DNA of 64,000 nucleotides from Porticoccus sp965660005 (lineage in GTDB: Bacteria > Pseudomonadota > Gammaproteobacteria > Pseudomonadales > Porticoccaceae): positions 52,546 to 116,545 of the forward strand of contig NZ_CBFHYF010000002.1 in NCBI RefSeq assembly GCF_965660005.1, in the 5' to 3' direction. This document shows positions 25,845-35,552 of the stretch, one piece after another. Made by a program: the position numbers and the translations under genes. A model generated the notes under the pieces. That model worked only from the letters and a program-made list of their open reading frames with translations, made no database searches and was not told where the DNA came from. Position 1 is the stretch's first letter; each line of letters opens with the position of its first letter.

Positions 25845-28112
25845 ATGAATAACCGCGGATCGACTGACAGCTTCCGAGAATCTTCTGACAGCGGGCTGGC
25901 TGCTGTGCGTGAAATCACGCTGGCATTCTCGCGCGAGGCCATCAAAACGTTTCTGCACACTGTCCACGATCGTCTGATCGACTATGCCCAGAAACCCTCT
26001 GAAGAAAAACGGGATTTTGAGTTCCTCCATGCCAGGGCGCAAATCAGCAGCCGACATAATGAAATATTGCGGACTTTCCTGCGTGAAATGGATCACCATT
26101 TTGACCAGTTCATCTCGGGCGAATTGCATGCTATACGCGCTGGCACTGGCGGCAATGCAGCGCTGACATTAATGGATCAGAATGCCCTGGAAGAGGATCT
26201 GGCGCTATCGGCGATTCGAACCCGGGCCAATGTGGATTATACCGAGCCACTGTGGGTGTTGACCCGCCGTATGACCCGGCTGGTCGGTGGCAAAAGTACG
26301 GAGCACCGGATGCCCATCTCGCCGGGATGTTTCTGCCAGGCGTTACAGCGATCCCTGGTCGCCATGGATGTCGGGTTGCCGGTAAAGCTGGTGATCTACA
26401 AATTGTTTGATCGGCTGTTTATCGCACGCTTGGCAGAGCTCTACGGGCAGTGCTCTGCAAGACTGGAAGCACTTGGGGTGCTTCCCGATCTCCGCTATCA
26501 GATCCACAAGGCAAAGGCGGGTGACTCTGCCCTATTCACCGGGGCACAGCCACAGCGGCGACATGCCAGCGTGCCATCCTCCCGGATACCGGTGCTGGAG
26601 GATGTGGTAACGATGGCATCGTTGGCGCTGCCCTCGGAGCAGCTCTCTGCCGCTGATTACCAGAATCAGCTGCTCGACAGTATTCAATTATTGCAGGATC
26701 GTCTGGTTGCCCGAGTGCCGGGTCAGCGAGTTGTTCCTGCCGGGCAGCCACTACAGTATTCGGAGCGCCAGTTGGTTGAAGCGGCGGTACAGTTGCAGCA
26801 GTTCAACCAGTTGATGGCGGCGGATATCCTGGCGACTGCCCGGGAGATAAAGCCGTTTGATATCGCGCATGCCAGAGAACAACTTGTCAGCCAGCTCCAG
26901 CAAATTACCGATTCGGAGGACGTGCCGGCGCTCGGCACAGACGATGCCCGAATCATTGATCTGGTGGGTATGCTGTTCGAGTACATCCTCAATGATGAGC
27001 TGATCCCCGACTGCGTCAAGGCGTTGCTCAGCTATCTGCATACGCCATTTCTAAAGCTGGCGTTTGCCGAGGCGGACTTCTTCCGTCGGCAGGACCATCC
27101 CGCCCGGTTGTTGTTGAATACCCTGGCTGATGCCGGTGGCAAATGGGTCAGTAACGATGGCTCCTGTGAGTTCGACATGCTTGAGCAGATCAGAAAAACG
27201 GTCCGCTCGGTACTCGACCGGCAGAATGTGGATACCAGATTGATCGCTTCGCTGTTGATGACCGTCAACAGTTTTGTGCAGAAAGTGGAGCTTCGGGTAA
27301 AGCTGCTGGAAAAGCGGGCCATGGAGCAAGCCCGGGGTGAAGACCAGTTGTATGAAGTAAAGCAGCGGGTCAATCGGGAGATTCACCAGCGAGTCGCTGA
27401 AAAAGAGATCCCATCTGCGCCACTGTTGTTCCTGTTGCAGCCCTGGACGGACTACATGGTGCTGGTATTGCTGCGTTTTGGTGATGGCAGCCAATCCTGG
27501 AGACAGAGTCTGGAGCTGATTGACGATCTGCTTTGGGGGCTCGAGCTGACGGGTGCCGAGAGTGAATGGAGGCGCTGGCGTCAGCACTATCCCTGGATGG
27601 AAACTCAGATTCAGAAAGGCTTCGACATGATTGGCTACGATGCCAATAAAGCCTTCAAGCTAAAGCGCTCCATCGATCGTATTTATCAATTGCGGGAGAA
27701 AGACCTGCAACCGGAGGCCGCGCCTGCGGAGCTTCGCAACAAGCTGGTGCAACTGGCGGGACGGCGCGCCAGTGAGCGGACCGGCAGCCGCCAGTGCACT
27801 GATCGCGAGAAAGCCGTGTTGGAAAAATTGCGATTGATAGAATTTGGCAGCTGGTTTGAATTCCGTGACGGACACCGCGAAAAAGTCGCCTGGTTCAACC
27901 CGGACTCAATGCAGTTTCTGTTTGTCGACCAAACCGGCAAGCGGACCGGTATGAAACAGGGCCATGACCTGGCGCAGGCAATCCTTGCCGGTGAGATGCA
28001 TATCGTCACAGAGAACACCAAGCCGCTGGTGGAACGTACCATGGAAACCATTTTCTCAGAGCTGAACCAGCAGGTTCAATCTGCTGCCCGGAATGATCGT
28101 CATGCGGGCTGA
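25845..28112 (+). CDS. DUF1631 family protein
   Basis: About 755 aa from the ATG at 25845; a GTG at 25830 is in frame. No signal peptide or membrane helix. It is mostly alpha-helical, with recognisable DUF1631 features: SALIRTRAN-like ALSAIRTRANVDY, a long central region with FEYILNDELIPDCVKALLSYL and FLKLAFAEADFF, and a C-terminal KVAWFNPDSMQFLFVDQTG module of the kind that precedes PilZ-type domains. The family is often encoded beside c-di-GMP genes; here a PilZ-like gene overlaps its 3' end. Function unknown. Confidence 0.85.
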   Translation: MNNRGSTDSFRESSDSGLAAVREITLAFSREAIKTFLHTVHDRLIDYAQKPSEEKRDFEFLHARAQISSRHNEILRTFLREMDHHFDQFISGELHAIRAGTGGNAALTLMDQNALEEDLALSAIRTRANVDYTEPLWVLTRRMTRLVGGKSTEHRMPISPGCFCQALQRSLVAMDVGLPVKLVIYKLFDRLFIARLAELYGQCSARLEALGVLPDLRYQIHKAKAGDSALFTGAQPQRRHASVPSSRIPVLEDVVTMASLALPSEQLSAADYQNQLLDSIQLLQDRLVARVPGQRVVPAGQPLQYSERQLVEAAVQLQQFNQLMAADILATAREIKPFDIAHAREQLVSQLQQITDSEDVPALGTDDARIIDLVGMLFEYILNDELIPDCVKALLSYLHTPFLKLAFAEADFFRRQDHPARLLLNTLADAGGKWVSNDGSCEFDMLEQIRKTVRSVLDRQNVDTRLIASLLMTVNSFVQKVELRVKLLEKRAMEQARGEDQLYEVKQRVNREIHQRVAEKEIPSAPLLFLLQPWTDYMVLVLLRFGDGSQSWRQSLELIDDLLWGLELTGAESEWRRWRQHYPWMETQIQKGFDMIGYDANKAFKLKRSIDRIYQLREKDLQPEAAPAELRNKLVQLAGRRASERTGSRQCTDREKAVLEKLRLIEFGSWFEFRDGHREKVAWFNPDSMQFLFVDQTGKRTGMKQGHDLAQAILAGEMHIVTENTKPLVERTMETIFSELNQQVQSAARNDRHAG

Positions 28113-28488
28113 GCAGGAGCGAAGACGCTCATCACGCTACCAGCTGAATGTCCAGGTGGATGTGGTGGATCAGGCCAGCAGAGACCTGCTCGGTGTATTG
28201 GTGGATATCCACCTGGAGGGGTTTCTGATGATGGGTGAGCTGTCTTTCCGGCCCGATCGTCTCTATCGGGTCGCGCTGATACCCCATACCCCCGCCGATC
28301 ATCAGCTGGATGCCATTCCGATGGGTATTGATTGTCTCTGGACCCGGGGCATGGGTCAGCAGGACAGGGTCTGGGCGGGCTGCCAGATCATTGACCTTGC
28401 CGGGCACGCCGCTGAACAACTTGTTGAGCTGATTGAGGGTTTTGCTATCGACCACCCCGGTTCCGACACCAGCCGCACGTATTATTGA
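28102..28488 (+). CDS. PilZ-domain-like protein
   Basis: About 128 aa from ATG 28102 (ATG 28093 possible). The N-terminus ERRRSSRYQL resembles the RxxxR c-di-GMP motif of PilZ domains, followed by beta-strand-rich sequence and DIHLEGF in the place of D/N-x-S-x-x-G; the Ser is replaced by His, so binding is uncertain. The start overlaps the DUF1631 gene and the end overlaps the convergent methyltransferase gene. Possibly a c-di-GMP effector acting with its neighbour and the EAL protein at 19304. Confidence 0.75.
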   Translation: MRAEQERRRSSRYQLNVQVDVVDQASRDLLGVLVDIHLEGFLMMGELSFRPDRLYRVALIPHTPADHQLDAIPMGIDCLWTRGMGQQDRVWAGCQIIDLAGHAAEQLVELIEGFAIDHPGSDTSRTYY

Positions 28489-29537
28489 CGACGAGGTGTT
28501 GATTTGGTCAACAGAACCAGCTTGAAGCTGCGGTTCTCATCCAGTTTTTGCACGTCAAAGTCCGTCTCCGCAAAACGTTCCAGTGGCACGAACCGGTTCA
28601 CCACAAACAGCGCATGTCCGCCGCTGCGAAGCAGACGGTGGCAGCTGCTGACAAACCGTCTGGTCAGCGCATGGTCGGTGCTGAAGCCCTGATGAAAAGG
28701 CGGGTTGCAAATCACCGCGTCGAAGTACTGAGTCAGGCTGTCTCCGCAGTTTGAAGCGACGACGGTGCCTTTAATGCGTTGCTCCATAAAATTTCTCTGG
28801 CACGAGGCGACGGCAGCGGCATTGTTGTCGGTGGCCGTGATCTCGGCATCGATCAGCTCTGCCGCCATGGCAGAGAGGTAGCCGTAGCCACAGCCGAGAT
28901 CAAGGATACTGGTTGGCAGCGGATCAAACCGTCGAAAAAAATTCTTCAGGTGAGTGGCCAGATAGGCACTGCCCTGATCTACTTTGTTCCAGCCGAACTG
29001 CCCGGGTTTGCTGAACAATCGTTTGTCCCGCCATGGAACGCAGGGCCGGAGCAGCCCATATTGCTGGTCATCCAGAGCCGGTTCAGTGGATGTCAGGTGC
29101 CGGATTCGTACACGATAAGTGGTCGTCAGTTTTTCGGGACGTGCCCGGTCGCCGAAATAGTGTCCGGCTTTTTCCGCATAGGTCTTGATACCATCACTTT
29201 TCGCCCCCGCCATGATCAGCGGGCCGCCGGGAGGGAGCAGACGGCGTGCCTGGTTGATGACGTGATGGACAATCGGTTTCTCCTTGGACACCCGATAGAG
29301 CACCTGGTTGAAGCTGCCATCCGCGAGATGATTGAAATCAAAATCGCTGAACTCACTGTCAATACCCTGTGCACGGCTGCTTTCGAACAGGTCATAGCGA
29401 TTGGTAATCAGCAGAATGTTGCGATTTTGCAATCCGTCCAGTGGTGCATCGTGCAGGTTCTCGTCAGTCACCAACAATTGTCGGCCCACTGCTTGCCGGA
29501 GCGGATCGAGCAATAATTGAAAGGCGGGATCAGTCAA
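28482..29537 (-). CDS. rsmC: 16S rRNA (guanine-N2) methyltransferase, RsmC-like
   Basis: 351 aa (RsmC of E. coli: 343). Two tandem methyltransferase-like halves: the N-terminal half is degenerate, the C-terminal has the SAM loop ILDLGCGYGYLSAMAAEL and the catalytic FDAVICNPPFHQGF. It would methylate G1207 of 16S rRNA. RlmG (23S G1835) has the same architecture, so the exact target is likely but not certain. Its start overlaps the end of rsuA by 8 bp; both modify rRNA. Confidence 0.85.
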   Translation of the reverse strand: MTDPAFQLLLDPLRQAVGRQLLVTDENLHDAPLDGLQNRNILLITNRYDLFESSRAQGIDSEFSDFDFNHLADGSFNQVLYRVSKEKPIVHHVINQARRLLPPGGPLIMAGAKSDGIKTYAEKAGHYFGDRARPEKLTTTYRVRIRHLTSTEPALDDQQYGLLRPCVPWRDKRLFSKPGQFGWNKVDQGSAYLATHLKNFFRRFDPLPTSILDLGCGYGYLSAMAAELIDAEITATDNNAAAVASCQRNFMEQRIKGTVVASNCGDSLTQYFDAVICNPPFHQGFSTDHALTRRFVSSCHRLLRSGGHALFVVNRFVPLERFAETDFDVQKLDENRSFKLVLLTKSTPRRQ

Positions 29538-30246
29538 GGGCGTTCACGCTCGCTATTTCGGCTTTTGTCAGTGCCCGGTATTCGCCGGGGTCAAGGTCGG
29601 CATCCAGTGCAATACCTCCTATGCGGAGTCGGTGCAGGCCGATAACGTTATTGCCAAGTGAGGCGAACATACGCTTGACCTGGTGATATTTGCCCTCGCC
29701 GATCGTGAGCAGGGCCTCGGTGTTGTCGATCAATTCCAGTGTGGCCGGTAGACAGCGGCGTTTTTCACCCGCGAGCCATAGTCCATGGGCGAATTTTCCG
29801 ATAATGCCTGAATCAAGGGGTTCGGCAACCACAACCCGGTAAGTTTTCAGACACTGGCTGCGGGGTGAAGTGACTCGGTGATTCCACTGGCCGTCATCGG
29901 TGATCAGTAGCAGGCCGGTGGTATCGATATCAAGCCGGCCGGCGATTTGTAGTTGGTCGGGCCGTGGTTCATCCAGCAAATCCAGTGCGGTAGGGTGTTT
30001 GCTGTCCCTGGTGGCGGAGACCACTCCAGCAGGTTTGTGCAGCATGAAATATCGCGCCATCGGCCTGCCGACAGGGTGCTCGTCCACAGAAACTACCGCG
30101 TTATCCCCGATGGTCAATCCCGGGTCGTGGGCAGTGGTACCTTCAACTTTCACCCTGCCGGACCTGACCAAGAGCTTGACCTGAGAGCGACTGAAGTCGG
30201 TGGCATTGCTGATGAATTTGTCTAATCGCAAGTGTGTGGTACCCAT
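29530..30246 (-). CDS. rsuA: 16S rRNA pseudouridine-516 synthase
   Basis: 238 aa from ATG 30246 (MGTTHLRLDKF); the longer reading from 30291 lacks support. An S4-like domain (residues 5-60) precedes the catalytic domain, with GRLDIDTTGLLLITDDGQWN holding the catalytic Asp and, further on, EGKYHQVKRMFASLGN. The C-terminal RIGGIALDADLDPGEYRALT is close to E. coli RsuA. It isomerises U516 of 16S rRNA. It overlaps the methyltransferase gene downstream. Confidence 0.93.
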   Translation of the reverse strand: MGTTHLRLDKFISNATDFSRSQVKLLVRSGRVKVEGTTAHDPGLTIGDNAVVSVDEHPVGRPMARYFMLHKPAGVVSATRDSKHPTALDLLDEPRPDQLQIAGRLDIDTTGLLLITDDGQWNHRVTSPRSQCLKTYRVVVAEPLDSGIIGKFAHGLWLAGEKRRCLPATLELIDNTEALLTIGEGKYHQVKRMFASLGNNVIGLHRLRIGGIALDADLDPGEYRALTKAEIASVNALD

Positions 30247-30298
30247 GGACGAGTTCTTTGCAAGTGTGCTGGATGGGGGCTGCCCAGGCAATGATCAG

Positions 30299-30964
30299 TC
30301 AGTCAAGTCGACCCCTGAGGCTGATGATTTCCCAGCCACGTTCTTCGGCGATCCGGCGCAGGGCATCGCAGGGATCGACGGCAACGGGCCGATCAACAAT
30401 CTGCAGCAGCGGCAGGTCGTTGATCGAGTCACTATAGAAGCAGCTGCCTGTCAGGTTGTTGCCAGTCTCTGTCAACCAGGCTTTGAGGCGAACCACCTTG
30501 CCCTCTTTGTAGCTGGGCACGCCGGATACCCGTCCGGTAAAGTATCCATTCCGTTGTTCCAGCTCAGTGGCGATCAGCTCGGTTACCCCGAGCTTCCGGC
30601 AGATAGGTTCCACTACGAAGCGGTTGGTCGAGGTAATCACCATGACAAGGTCGCCCTGCTCGCGGTGTTTCTGCAACAACAACTCGGCTTTCGGCAGCCA
30701 CATCGGCGCAATCACCTCTTCCATGAATTGGGCGTGCAGTCGCGTCAGCTCCACAGGTGACAGTTTTGCCAATGGTTGCAGGGCAAAGGCAAGGTAACGG
30801 TTCATATCCAGAGCCCCGTTCAGGTAGTCCCGATAGAACTCGTCATTCATGCGCCTGTAATACGCGCTGTCTACGATCTGGTGGTTCACGAGGAACTCGC
30901 CCCAGCCGTGATCGCTGTCACCTCCGATAAGGGTATTGTCCAGGTCAAAAAGTGCAAGTGCCAT
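30299..30964 (-). CDS. HAD subfamily IB phosphatase (SerB-like)
   Basis: 221 aa. HAD motifs: FDLDNTLIGGDSD (nucleophile and acid Asp) at residue 6, MVITSTNRFVVEP (motif II Thr), a Lys in the YKEGKV region, and FYSDSINDLPLL (motif IV). The helical cap lies between motifs I and II. The IB group includes phosphoserine phosphatase and phospholipid phosphatases; the substrate here is not determined. Divergent from rppH with about 130 bp between them. Confidence 0.88.
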   Translation of the reverse strand: MALALFDLDNTLIGGDSDHGWGEFLVNHQIVDSAYYRRMNDEFYRDYLNGALDMNRYLAFALQPLAKLSPVELTRLHAQFMEEVIAPMWLPKAELLLQKHREQGDLVMVITSTNRFVVEPICRKLGVTELIATELEQRNGYFTGRVSGVPSYKEGKVVRLKAWLTETGNNLTGSCFYSDSINDLPLLQIVDRPVAVDPCDALRRIAEERGWEIISLRGRLD

Positions 30965-31096
30965 GGGTTTTCCGAGAATGATTCGTCAAAAAAGGCGGCT
31001 TAGCTTACCCATAGATAGGGCTGTCCTCAACCAACTATTTCATGTAACTTCGTGAATTGGCATTATCATTAAAGTAACAGGGTAGGGGTTGGTTCG

Positions 31097-31585
31097 GTGG
31101 TCGATCGAGAAGGGTTTCGCCCCAATGTCGGCATCATGATTTCAGATGGTGCAGGCAAGTTGTTATGGGCCAGGCGTATTGGTCAGGATGCCTGGCAGTT
31201 TCCGCAGGGCGGCATTAATCCCGGGGAAAAACCTGAACATGCCATGTATCGTGAACTGTATGAGGAGATAGGTCTGGAGTCCGGCGATGTGGAATTGCTC
31301 GCCTGTACTCGTGGTTGGTTGCGTTACCGGTTGCCCAAGGCGATGCAGCGCAGGAACAGCAGGCCGCTGTGCATCGGCCAGAAGCAGAAATGGTTCATGC
31401 TCAAGCTGCTGGCCCAGGAGGATCGGATCAGGCTGGATCTCAGCGGCAAGCCGGAGTTTGATCATTGGCAGTGGGTGAGCTATTGGTATCCGGTCAATCA
31501 GGTTATCGAGTTCAAGCAAGAGGTGTATCGCCGGGCATTGAAGGAGTTGGCACCCATGCAGTGTGAACTGGAGCGTCAAAGCTAG
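31097..31585 (+). CDS. rppH: RNA pyrophosphohydrolase
   Basis: 162 aa, GTG start (MVDREGFRPNVGIMI). The Nudix box GGINPGEKPEHAMYRELYEE is complete. It removes pyrophosphate from 5'-triphosphate mRNA ends and so starts RNase E decay. Its stop TAG is directly followed by the ptsP ATG, the conserved rppH-ptsP pair. Length is as in E. coli (176) minus the C-terminal tail. Confidence 0.97.
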   Translation: MVDREGFRPNVGIMISDGAGKLLWARRIGQDAWQFPQGGINPGEKPEHAMYRELYEEIGLESGDVELLACTRGWLRYRLPKAMQRRNSRPLCIGQKQKWFMLKLLAQEDRIRLDLSGKPEFDHWQWVSYWYPVNQVIEFKQEVYRRALKELAPMQCELERQS

Positions 31586-33865
31586 ATGCTGGAATCACTC
31601 AGGAACATTGTTCAGCAGGTTAACGCCGCCAAGGATTTTGGCGAGGTGTTGCGGTTGATTGTTCAACTCGTAAAAGAGGTGATGGATACCGGCATGTGTT
31701 CGGTCTATCTCTACAGCCCGAGTACCAATAGCTATGTATTGATGGCCACTGACGGTCTCAACCCCGATTCGGTAGGCAAAATCCACCTCTCCAGTCGGGA
31801 GGGGCTGGTGGGGTTGGTGGCATCCCGGGCCGAACCGATCAATCTCGAAGAAGCCGATGCCCACCCCAATTTTGCCTTTTTCCCCGAAACGGGAGAAGAG
31901 CGTTTCCGTTCTTTTCTCGGTGCCCCCATCATTCACCACCGGAAAGTACTCGGCGTATTGGTGGTACAGCAGCAGGATCGTCGTCGCTTTGATGAGAGTG
32001 AAGAATCCTTTCTGGTGACAGTCTCTGCGCAACTGGCGGGCGTGATTGCTCATGCGGATGCTACCGGCGAGCTGGATCAACTGCTCAATCCCCAGCAGGC
32101 GATTATTCACGAACGGATTTATCCCGGTGTGGCCAGTGCGCCCGGTGTGGCCATTGGTACAGTGGTGGTGATCTCCTCCCCTGCCGATCTGAAAGCCGTG
32201 CCGATGCGAAAAGTGCAGGACACCGATGCCGAGCTGGCGTTGTTTCGTCATGCCATGGAGCAGACAAAAAAGGATATTCGCGCTCTCGATGAGACGATGG
32301 TGGGCAAGCTCAGTGATGAGGAGCGCGCCCTATTTGATGTCTATGTCAGAATGTTGGACGACCACTCCATGGGTGGAGAGGTGCTCGGCCTGATCAAGGA
32401 AGGCTTTTGTGCTCAGAGCGCCTGGTCACAGGTGGTATTGGGGCATATTCGTCTGTTCAAAAGCATGCAGGATGCCTATCTGCGTGAGCGCGCCTCTGAT
32501 GTGGAAGATCTCGGGCGCAGGGTGCTCGCCTATCTTCAGCAATCCGAGGTCAAGCGCACCGAGTTTCCCGAGCGAATGGTAATGGTTGGTGAGGAGTTGT
32601 CAGCGGCCTCCTTTGCCGATGTGCCGTTGGAAAATGTGGCGGCGATTGTGTCTGTGAAAGGGTCCCGCAACTCCCATATGGCGATTCTTGGTCGTGCTAT
32701 CGGGATTCCCACGGTCATGGGTGTGATGGACTTGCCCTGGGGATGGCTGGACGGTGAAGAGGTGATTGTGGATGGCCACACGGGTCAGGTAATTGTCTCG
32801 CCCCGCGACGAACTGCGGCAGGCCTATACTCAGCAAATCCATGAGGAGAAACTGCTCGAAGCCGATCTGGAAAAGCTGACGGACAAACCCTGTGTGACGG
32901 CGGATGGCCACCACATATCCCTTTGGGTGAATACCGGGCTGCGGCTTGACTCCATGCTGTCGCTCGATCGGGGTGCCGAAGGGGTTGGCCTGTACCGCAC
33001 CGAAATTCCGTTCCTGATGCTGGATCGCTTCCCGTCGGAGGAAGAACAGCGCAAGGCGTACCGGGAGCATCTGGAAATGTTTGCCCCTCGTACCGTCACC
33101 ATGCGGACGCTGGATATTGGTGGCGACAAGGACCTGCCCTACTTCCCCATTGAAGAGGCGAACCCCTTCCTCGGTTGGCGCGGTATTCGCATTTGTCTCG
33201 ACCACCCGGAGATTTTTTTGGTACAGCTGCGTGCGATGATGCGTGCCAGCGAAGGGCTGAACAATCTCAGTATCCTGCTGCCGATGATTTCCAATGTCCC
33301 GGAGCTGGAGAGTGCACTGCAGCTGATTTACCAGGTTTACGATGAGCTGACCGAGGAAGAGGGCTACCAGATCGAAATGCCCAATGTCGGCGCGATGATC
33401 GAGGTGCCCGCTGCGGTCTACCAGATCAGGGAGCTCGCGCGGCGGGTGGATTTCCTTTCGGTGGGCACCAATGATCTTACGCAGTATCTGTTGGCGGTGG
33501 ATCGCAACAATCCGAGGGTGGCGGATCTCTACCACGCCTGTCATCCCAGTGTGTTGCGAGCCTTGCTTGCCATATCCGAGGGCGCGAGGGGTGAGAACAC
33601 GCCCGTCAGTGTCTGTGGTGAGATGGCTGGTGATCCGATTGGTGCGGTGCTGTTGATGGCGTTGGGTTTTCGGGTGTTGTCGATGAGCGCCACCAACCTG
33701 CTCAAAGTCAAGGCGATACTCCGCCAGGTGAGCCTTGAGGAAGCAATGAAATTGCTGGAGGAGGTCATGCTGATGCCGGACGCCAATTCAGTCTGGCGGC
33801 ACATGGAAAAAGCACTGAAAAAGCCTGAGGTCGCCGCTCTGTTTCGTGGCACTGCGCTGCATTGA
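31586..33865 (+). CDS. ptsP: Phosphoenolpyruvate-protein phosphotransferase PtsP (enzyme I-Ntr)
   Basis: 759 aa. An N-terminal GAF domain (residues 1-160) precedes the enzyme I domains. The phosphorylated His is in GSRNSHMAILGRAIGIP (about residue 357); the PEP-binding barrel has LYRTEIPFLM, TLDIGGDKDLPYF, FLSVGTNDLTQYLLAVDRNN and the catalytic Cys in VSVCGEMAGDP. It phosphorylates NPr (PtsO) using PEP, linking nitrogen and carbon state; the GAF domain of such proteins senses glutamine. Operon with rppH. Ends convergent with the TANGO2-like gene. Confidence 0.97.
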   Translation: MLESLRNIVQQVNAAKDFGEVLRLIVQLVKEVMDTGMCSVYLYSPSTNSYVLMATDGLNPDSVGKIHLSSREGLVGLVASRAEPINLEEADAHPNFAFFPETGEERFRSFLGAPIIHHRKVLGVLVVQQQDRRRFDESEESFLVTVSAQLAGVIAHADATGELDQLLNPQQAIIHERIYPGVASAPGVAIGTVVVISSPADLKAVPMRKVQDTDAELALFRHAMEQTKKDIRALDETMVGKLSDEERALFDVYVRMLDDHSMGGEVLGLIKEGFCAQSAWSQVVLGHIRLFKSMQDAYLRERASDVEDLGRRVLAYLQQSEVKRTEFPERMVMVGEELSAASFADVPLENVAAIVSVKGSRNSHMAILGRAIGIPTVMGVMDLPWGWLDGEEVIVDGHTGQVIVSPRDELRQAYTQQIHEEKLLEADLEKLTDKPCVTADGHHISLWVNTGLRLDSMLSLDRGAEGVGLYRTEIPFLMLDRFPSEEEQRKAYREHLEMFAPRTVTMRTLDIGGDKDLPYFPIEEANPFLGWRGIRICLDHPEIFLVQLRAMMRASEGLNNLSILLPMISNVPELESALQLIYQVYDELTEEEGYQIEMPNVGAMIEVPAAVYQIRELARRVDFLSVGTNDLTQYLLAVDRNNPRVADLYHACHPSVLRALLAISEGARGENTPVSVCGEMAGDPIGAVLLMALGFRVLSMSATNLLKVKAILRQVSLEEAMKLLEEVMLMPDANSVWRHMEKALKKPEVAALFRGTALH

Positions 33866-33885
33866 GAGGCAGCCCCAATTGAATT

Positions 33886-34653
33886 TCAGCGATGGCCATC
33901 CAGGTTGAAGGACAAGCGCTGTGCTGGTCGGCCGCCCGGTTGATAATTCTGCTCCACCACTTGCATCGCCCCGAAACGATTTCCCAGGAACACACTTGTG
34001 CAACGGGTGCCGTAATCCTGGCCACAGACAAACGGCGGTGACAGCATTCTCTCCATTGCCATGCCAACTCCGGTATTCGGCAAGACTTCATCGGCGAAAG
34101 GTACCTGCCGTTGCAGGCAGGCGGCCAGAGAGGAAAAATCGGGCGTCCGCTGCCTTTGCAGCAGTTGTGTCAACGCAGCTTTGGCATGTTGTGCCTTGGG
34201 CCAGGGACTATCCAGCAGGTGATTGGACAGCGAGTAAATTCCTGGCGGCAAAATTCTTATGGCGCTATGTCGATTTGAGCAATACACCAGCGTTTCATTA
34301 TCGCCGATCAGCAGATTGAAGCCATTGTAGTCCCCTCCCTTGCGGATAACCTGCCCGGCGTAGTCGATAGCCGGCGAGCCACCTTCTAAAAACTCCCGGG
34401 TGAGATCACCGCGGGACCGAGGGGCCGGGGTTTCCCGACCCTCCCGGTAGTTGGTGACGCCAGCCCAGCGGCCGTTGCGGTTTACTCCCAGCCATGTACC
34501 TCCGCCCTGCAAGTCTCGACCCGCGAGAATATCGGGGTTTTCTGCCCAGAAATGCATCGGCATCGAGGGCCGCCGATAGTATTCATCGCGGTTGGCGATG
34601 ACGATCAGCGGGAACTCGGGATGGGTTTGCCAAGCCAGTACCATCAAACACAT
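33886..34653 (-). CDS. TANGO2/NRDE family protein
   Basis: 255 aa from ATG 34653. The start MCLMVLAW gives the N-terminal Cys typical of this family, whose fold is of the Ntn-hydrolase type, and VIANRDEYYRRP is the NRDE signature. GGTWLGVNRNGRWAGVTNYR and LSNHLLDSPWPKAQ are also family-like. Bacterial members have no settled biochemical role. Flanked by ptsP (convergent) and lgt (divergent, 71 bp). Confidence 0.88.
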   Translation of the reverse strand: MCLMVLAWQTHPEFPLIVIANRDEYYRRPSMPMHFWAENPDILAGRDLQGGGTWLGVNRNGRWAGVTNYREGRETPAPRSRGDLTREFLEGGSPAIDYAGQVIRKGGDYNGFNLLIGDNETLVYCSNRHSAIRILPPGIYSLSNHLLDSPWPKAQHAKAALTQLLQRQRTPDFSSLAACLQRQVPFADEVLPNTGVGMAMERMLSPPFVCGQDYGTRCTSVFLGNRFGAMQVVEQNYQPGGRPAQRLSFNLDGHR

Positions 34654-34724
34654 ACCGACATTGTACCCCACCCGGTGACAGGCTATGATCCCCCCAGATT
34701 CCCCGCTGTAGAAGAACTGATAGC

Positions 34725-35528
34725 ATGCTGAGCTACCCCCAGATTGATCCCGTTGCCTTTGCTTTGGGACCATTGACGGTCCACTGGTACGGCCTGATGT
34801 ACCTGGTGGGATTTATGGCTGCGTGGCTGCTGGCACTGCGCCAGAGTGAAAGGCCGTGGTCTCCGGTGCGCCGCAAGCAGGTCGAAGATCTGGTGGTGTA
34901 TGGTGCGTTTGGCGTGATCCTCGGCGGCCGCCTCGGTTATGTGATGTTTTACAATCTCGATAAATGGTTGTCGGATCCTCTTTGGTTGTTCCGGGTCTGG
35001 GAGGGCGGGATGTCTTTCCATGGCGGTCTTTTGGGGGTGCTGATTGCCCTCTGGCTGTTCAGTCGCCGGACTAGCCAATCTTTTCTGGCGATTGGCGATT
35101 TTGTCACCCTCATGGTGCCAATAGGTTTGGGGTTAGGCCGGATCGGCAATTTTATTGGCCAGGAACTGTGGGGTCGTGCAACCAGCTCCTGGATTGGCAT
35201 GGTGTTTCCCAATGACCCGGAGCAGTTGCCAAGGCACCCCTCCCAGCTTTACCAGGCATTTCTGGAGGGGCTGGTGCTGTTCCTGATACTGCTGGTGTTT
35301 GCCCGGAAGCCCCGTCCCGTCGGCATGGTGGGCGGATTGTTTCTGACCCTCTACGGCAGCTTTCGATTTGCGGTTGAGTTTTTTCGGCAGCCCGATGGCC
35401 ATATCGGCTTTGACCTTTTCGACTGGATGACGCGCGGGCAGTTGCTCAGCCTGCCGATGATTGCTGTGGGAGTTGGCCTGATGCTCTGGAGTTGGCTGCG
35501 GTCGGGTAACATCGATACCGTCCGTTAG
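34725..35528 (+). CDS. lgt: Prolipoprotein diacylglyceryl transferase
   Basis: 267 aa, about seven membrane helices. It moves diacylglycerol from phosphatidylglycerol to the lipobox Cys of prolipoproteins in the inner membrane. Signatures: YGLMYLVGF, GGRLGYVMFYN, GGMSFHGGLLG, and GLGRIGNFIGQELWGRAT around the essential Arg and Glu. A family-typical HPSQLYQAFLEG follows. First gene of lgt-thyA-folA; thyA begins 24 bp later. Confidence 0.97.
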   Translation: MLSYPQIDPVAFALGPLTVHWYGLMYLVGFMAAWLLALRQSERPWSPVRRKQVEDLVVYGAFGVILGGRLGYVMFYNLDKWLSDPLWLFRVWEGGMSFHGGLLGVLIALWLFSRRTSQSFLAIGDFVTLMVPIGLGLGRIGNFIGQELWGRATSSWIGMVFPNDPEQLPRHPSQLYQAFLEGLVLFLILLVFARKPRPVGMVGGLFLTLYGSFRFAVEFFRQPDGHIGFDLFDWMTRGQLLSLPMIAVGVGLMLWSWLRSGNIDTVR

Positions 35529-35552
35529 TTTAGTGGAGAAAGGGAAACATAC

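Noticed and set aside
26205..26230. GATTCGAACCCGGG-like tRNA T-arm sequence
   Set aside because: It is inside the DUF1631 coding frame, and no acceptor stem or anticodon arm can be formed around it.
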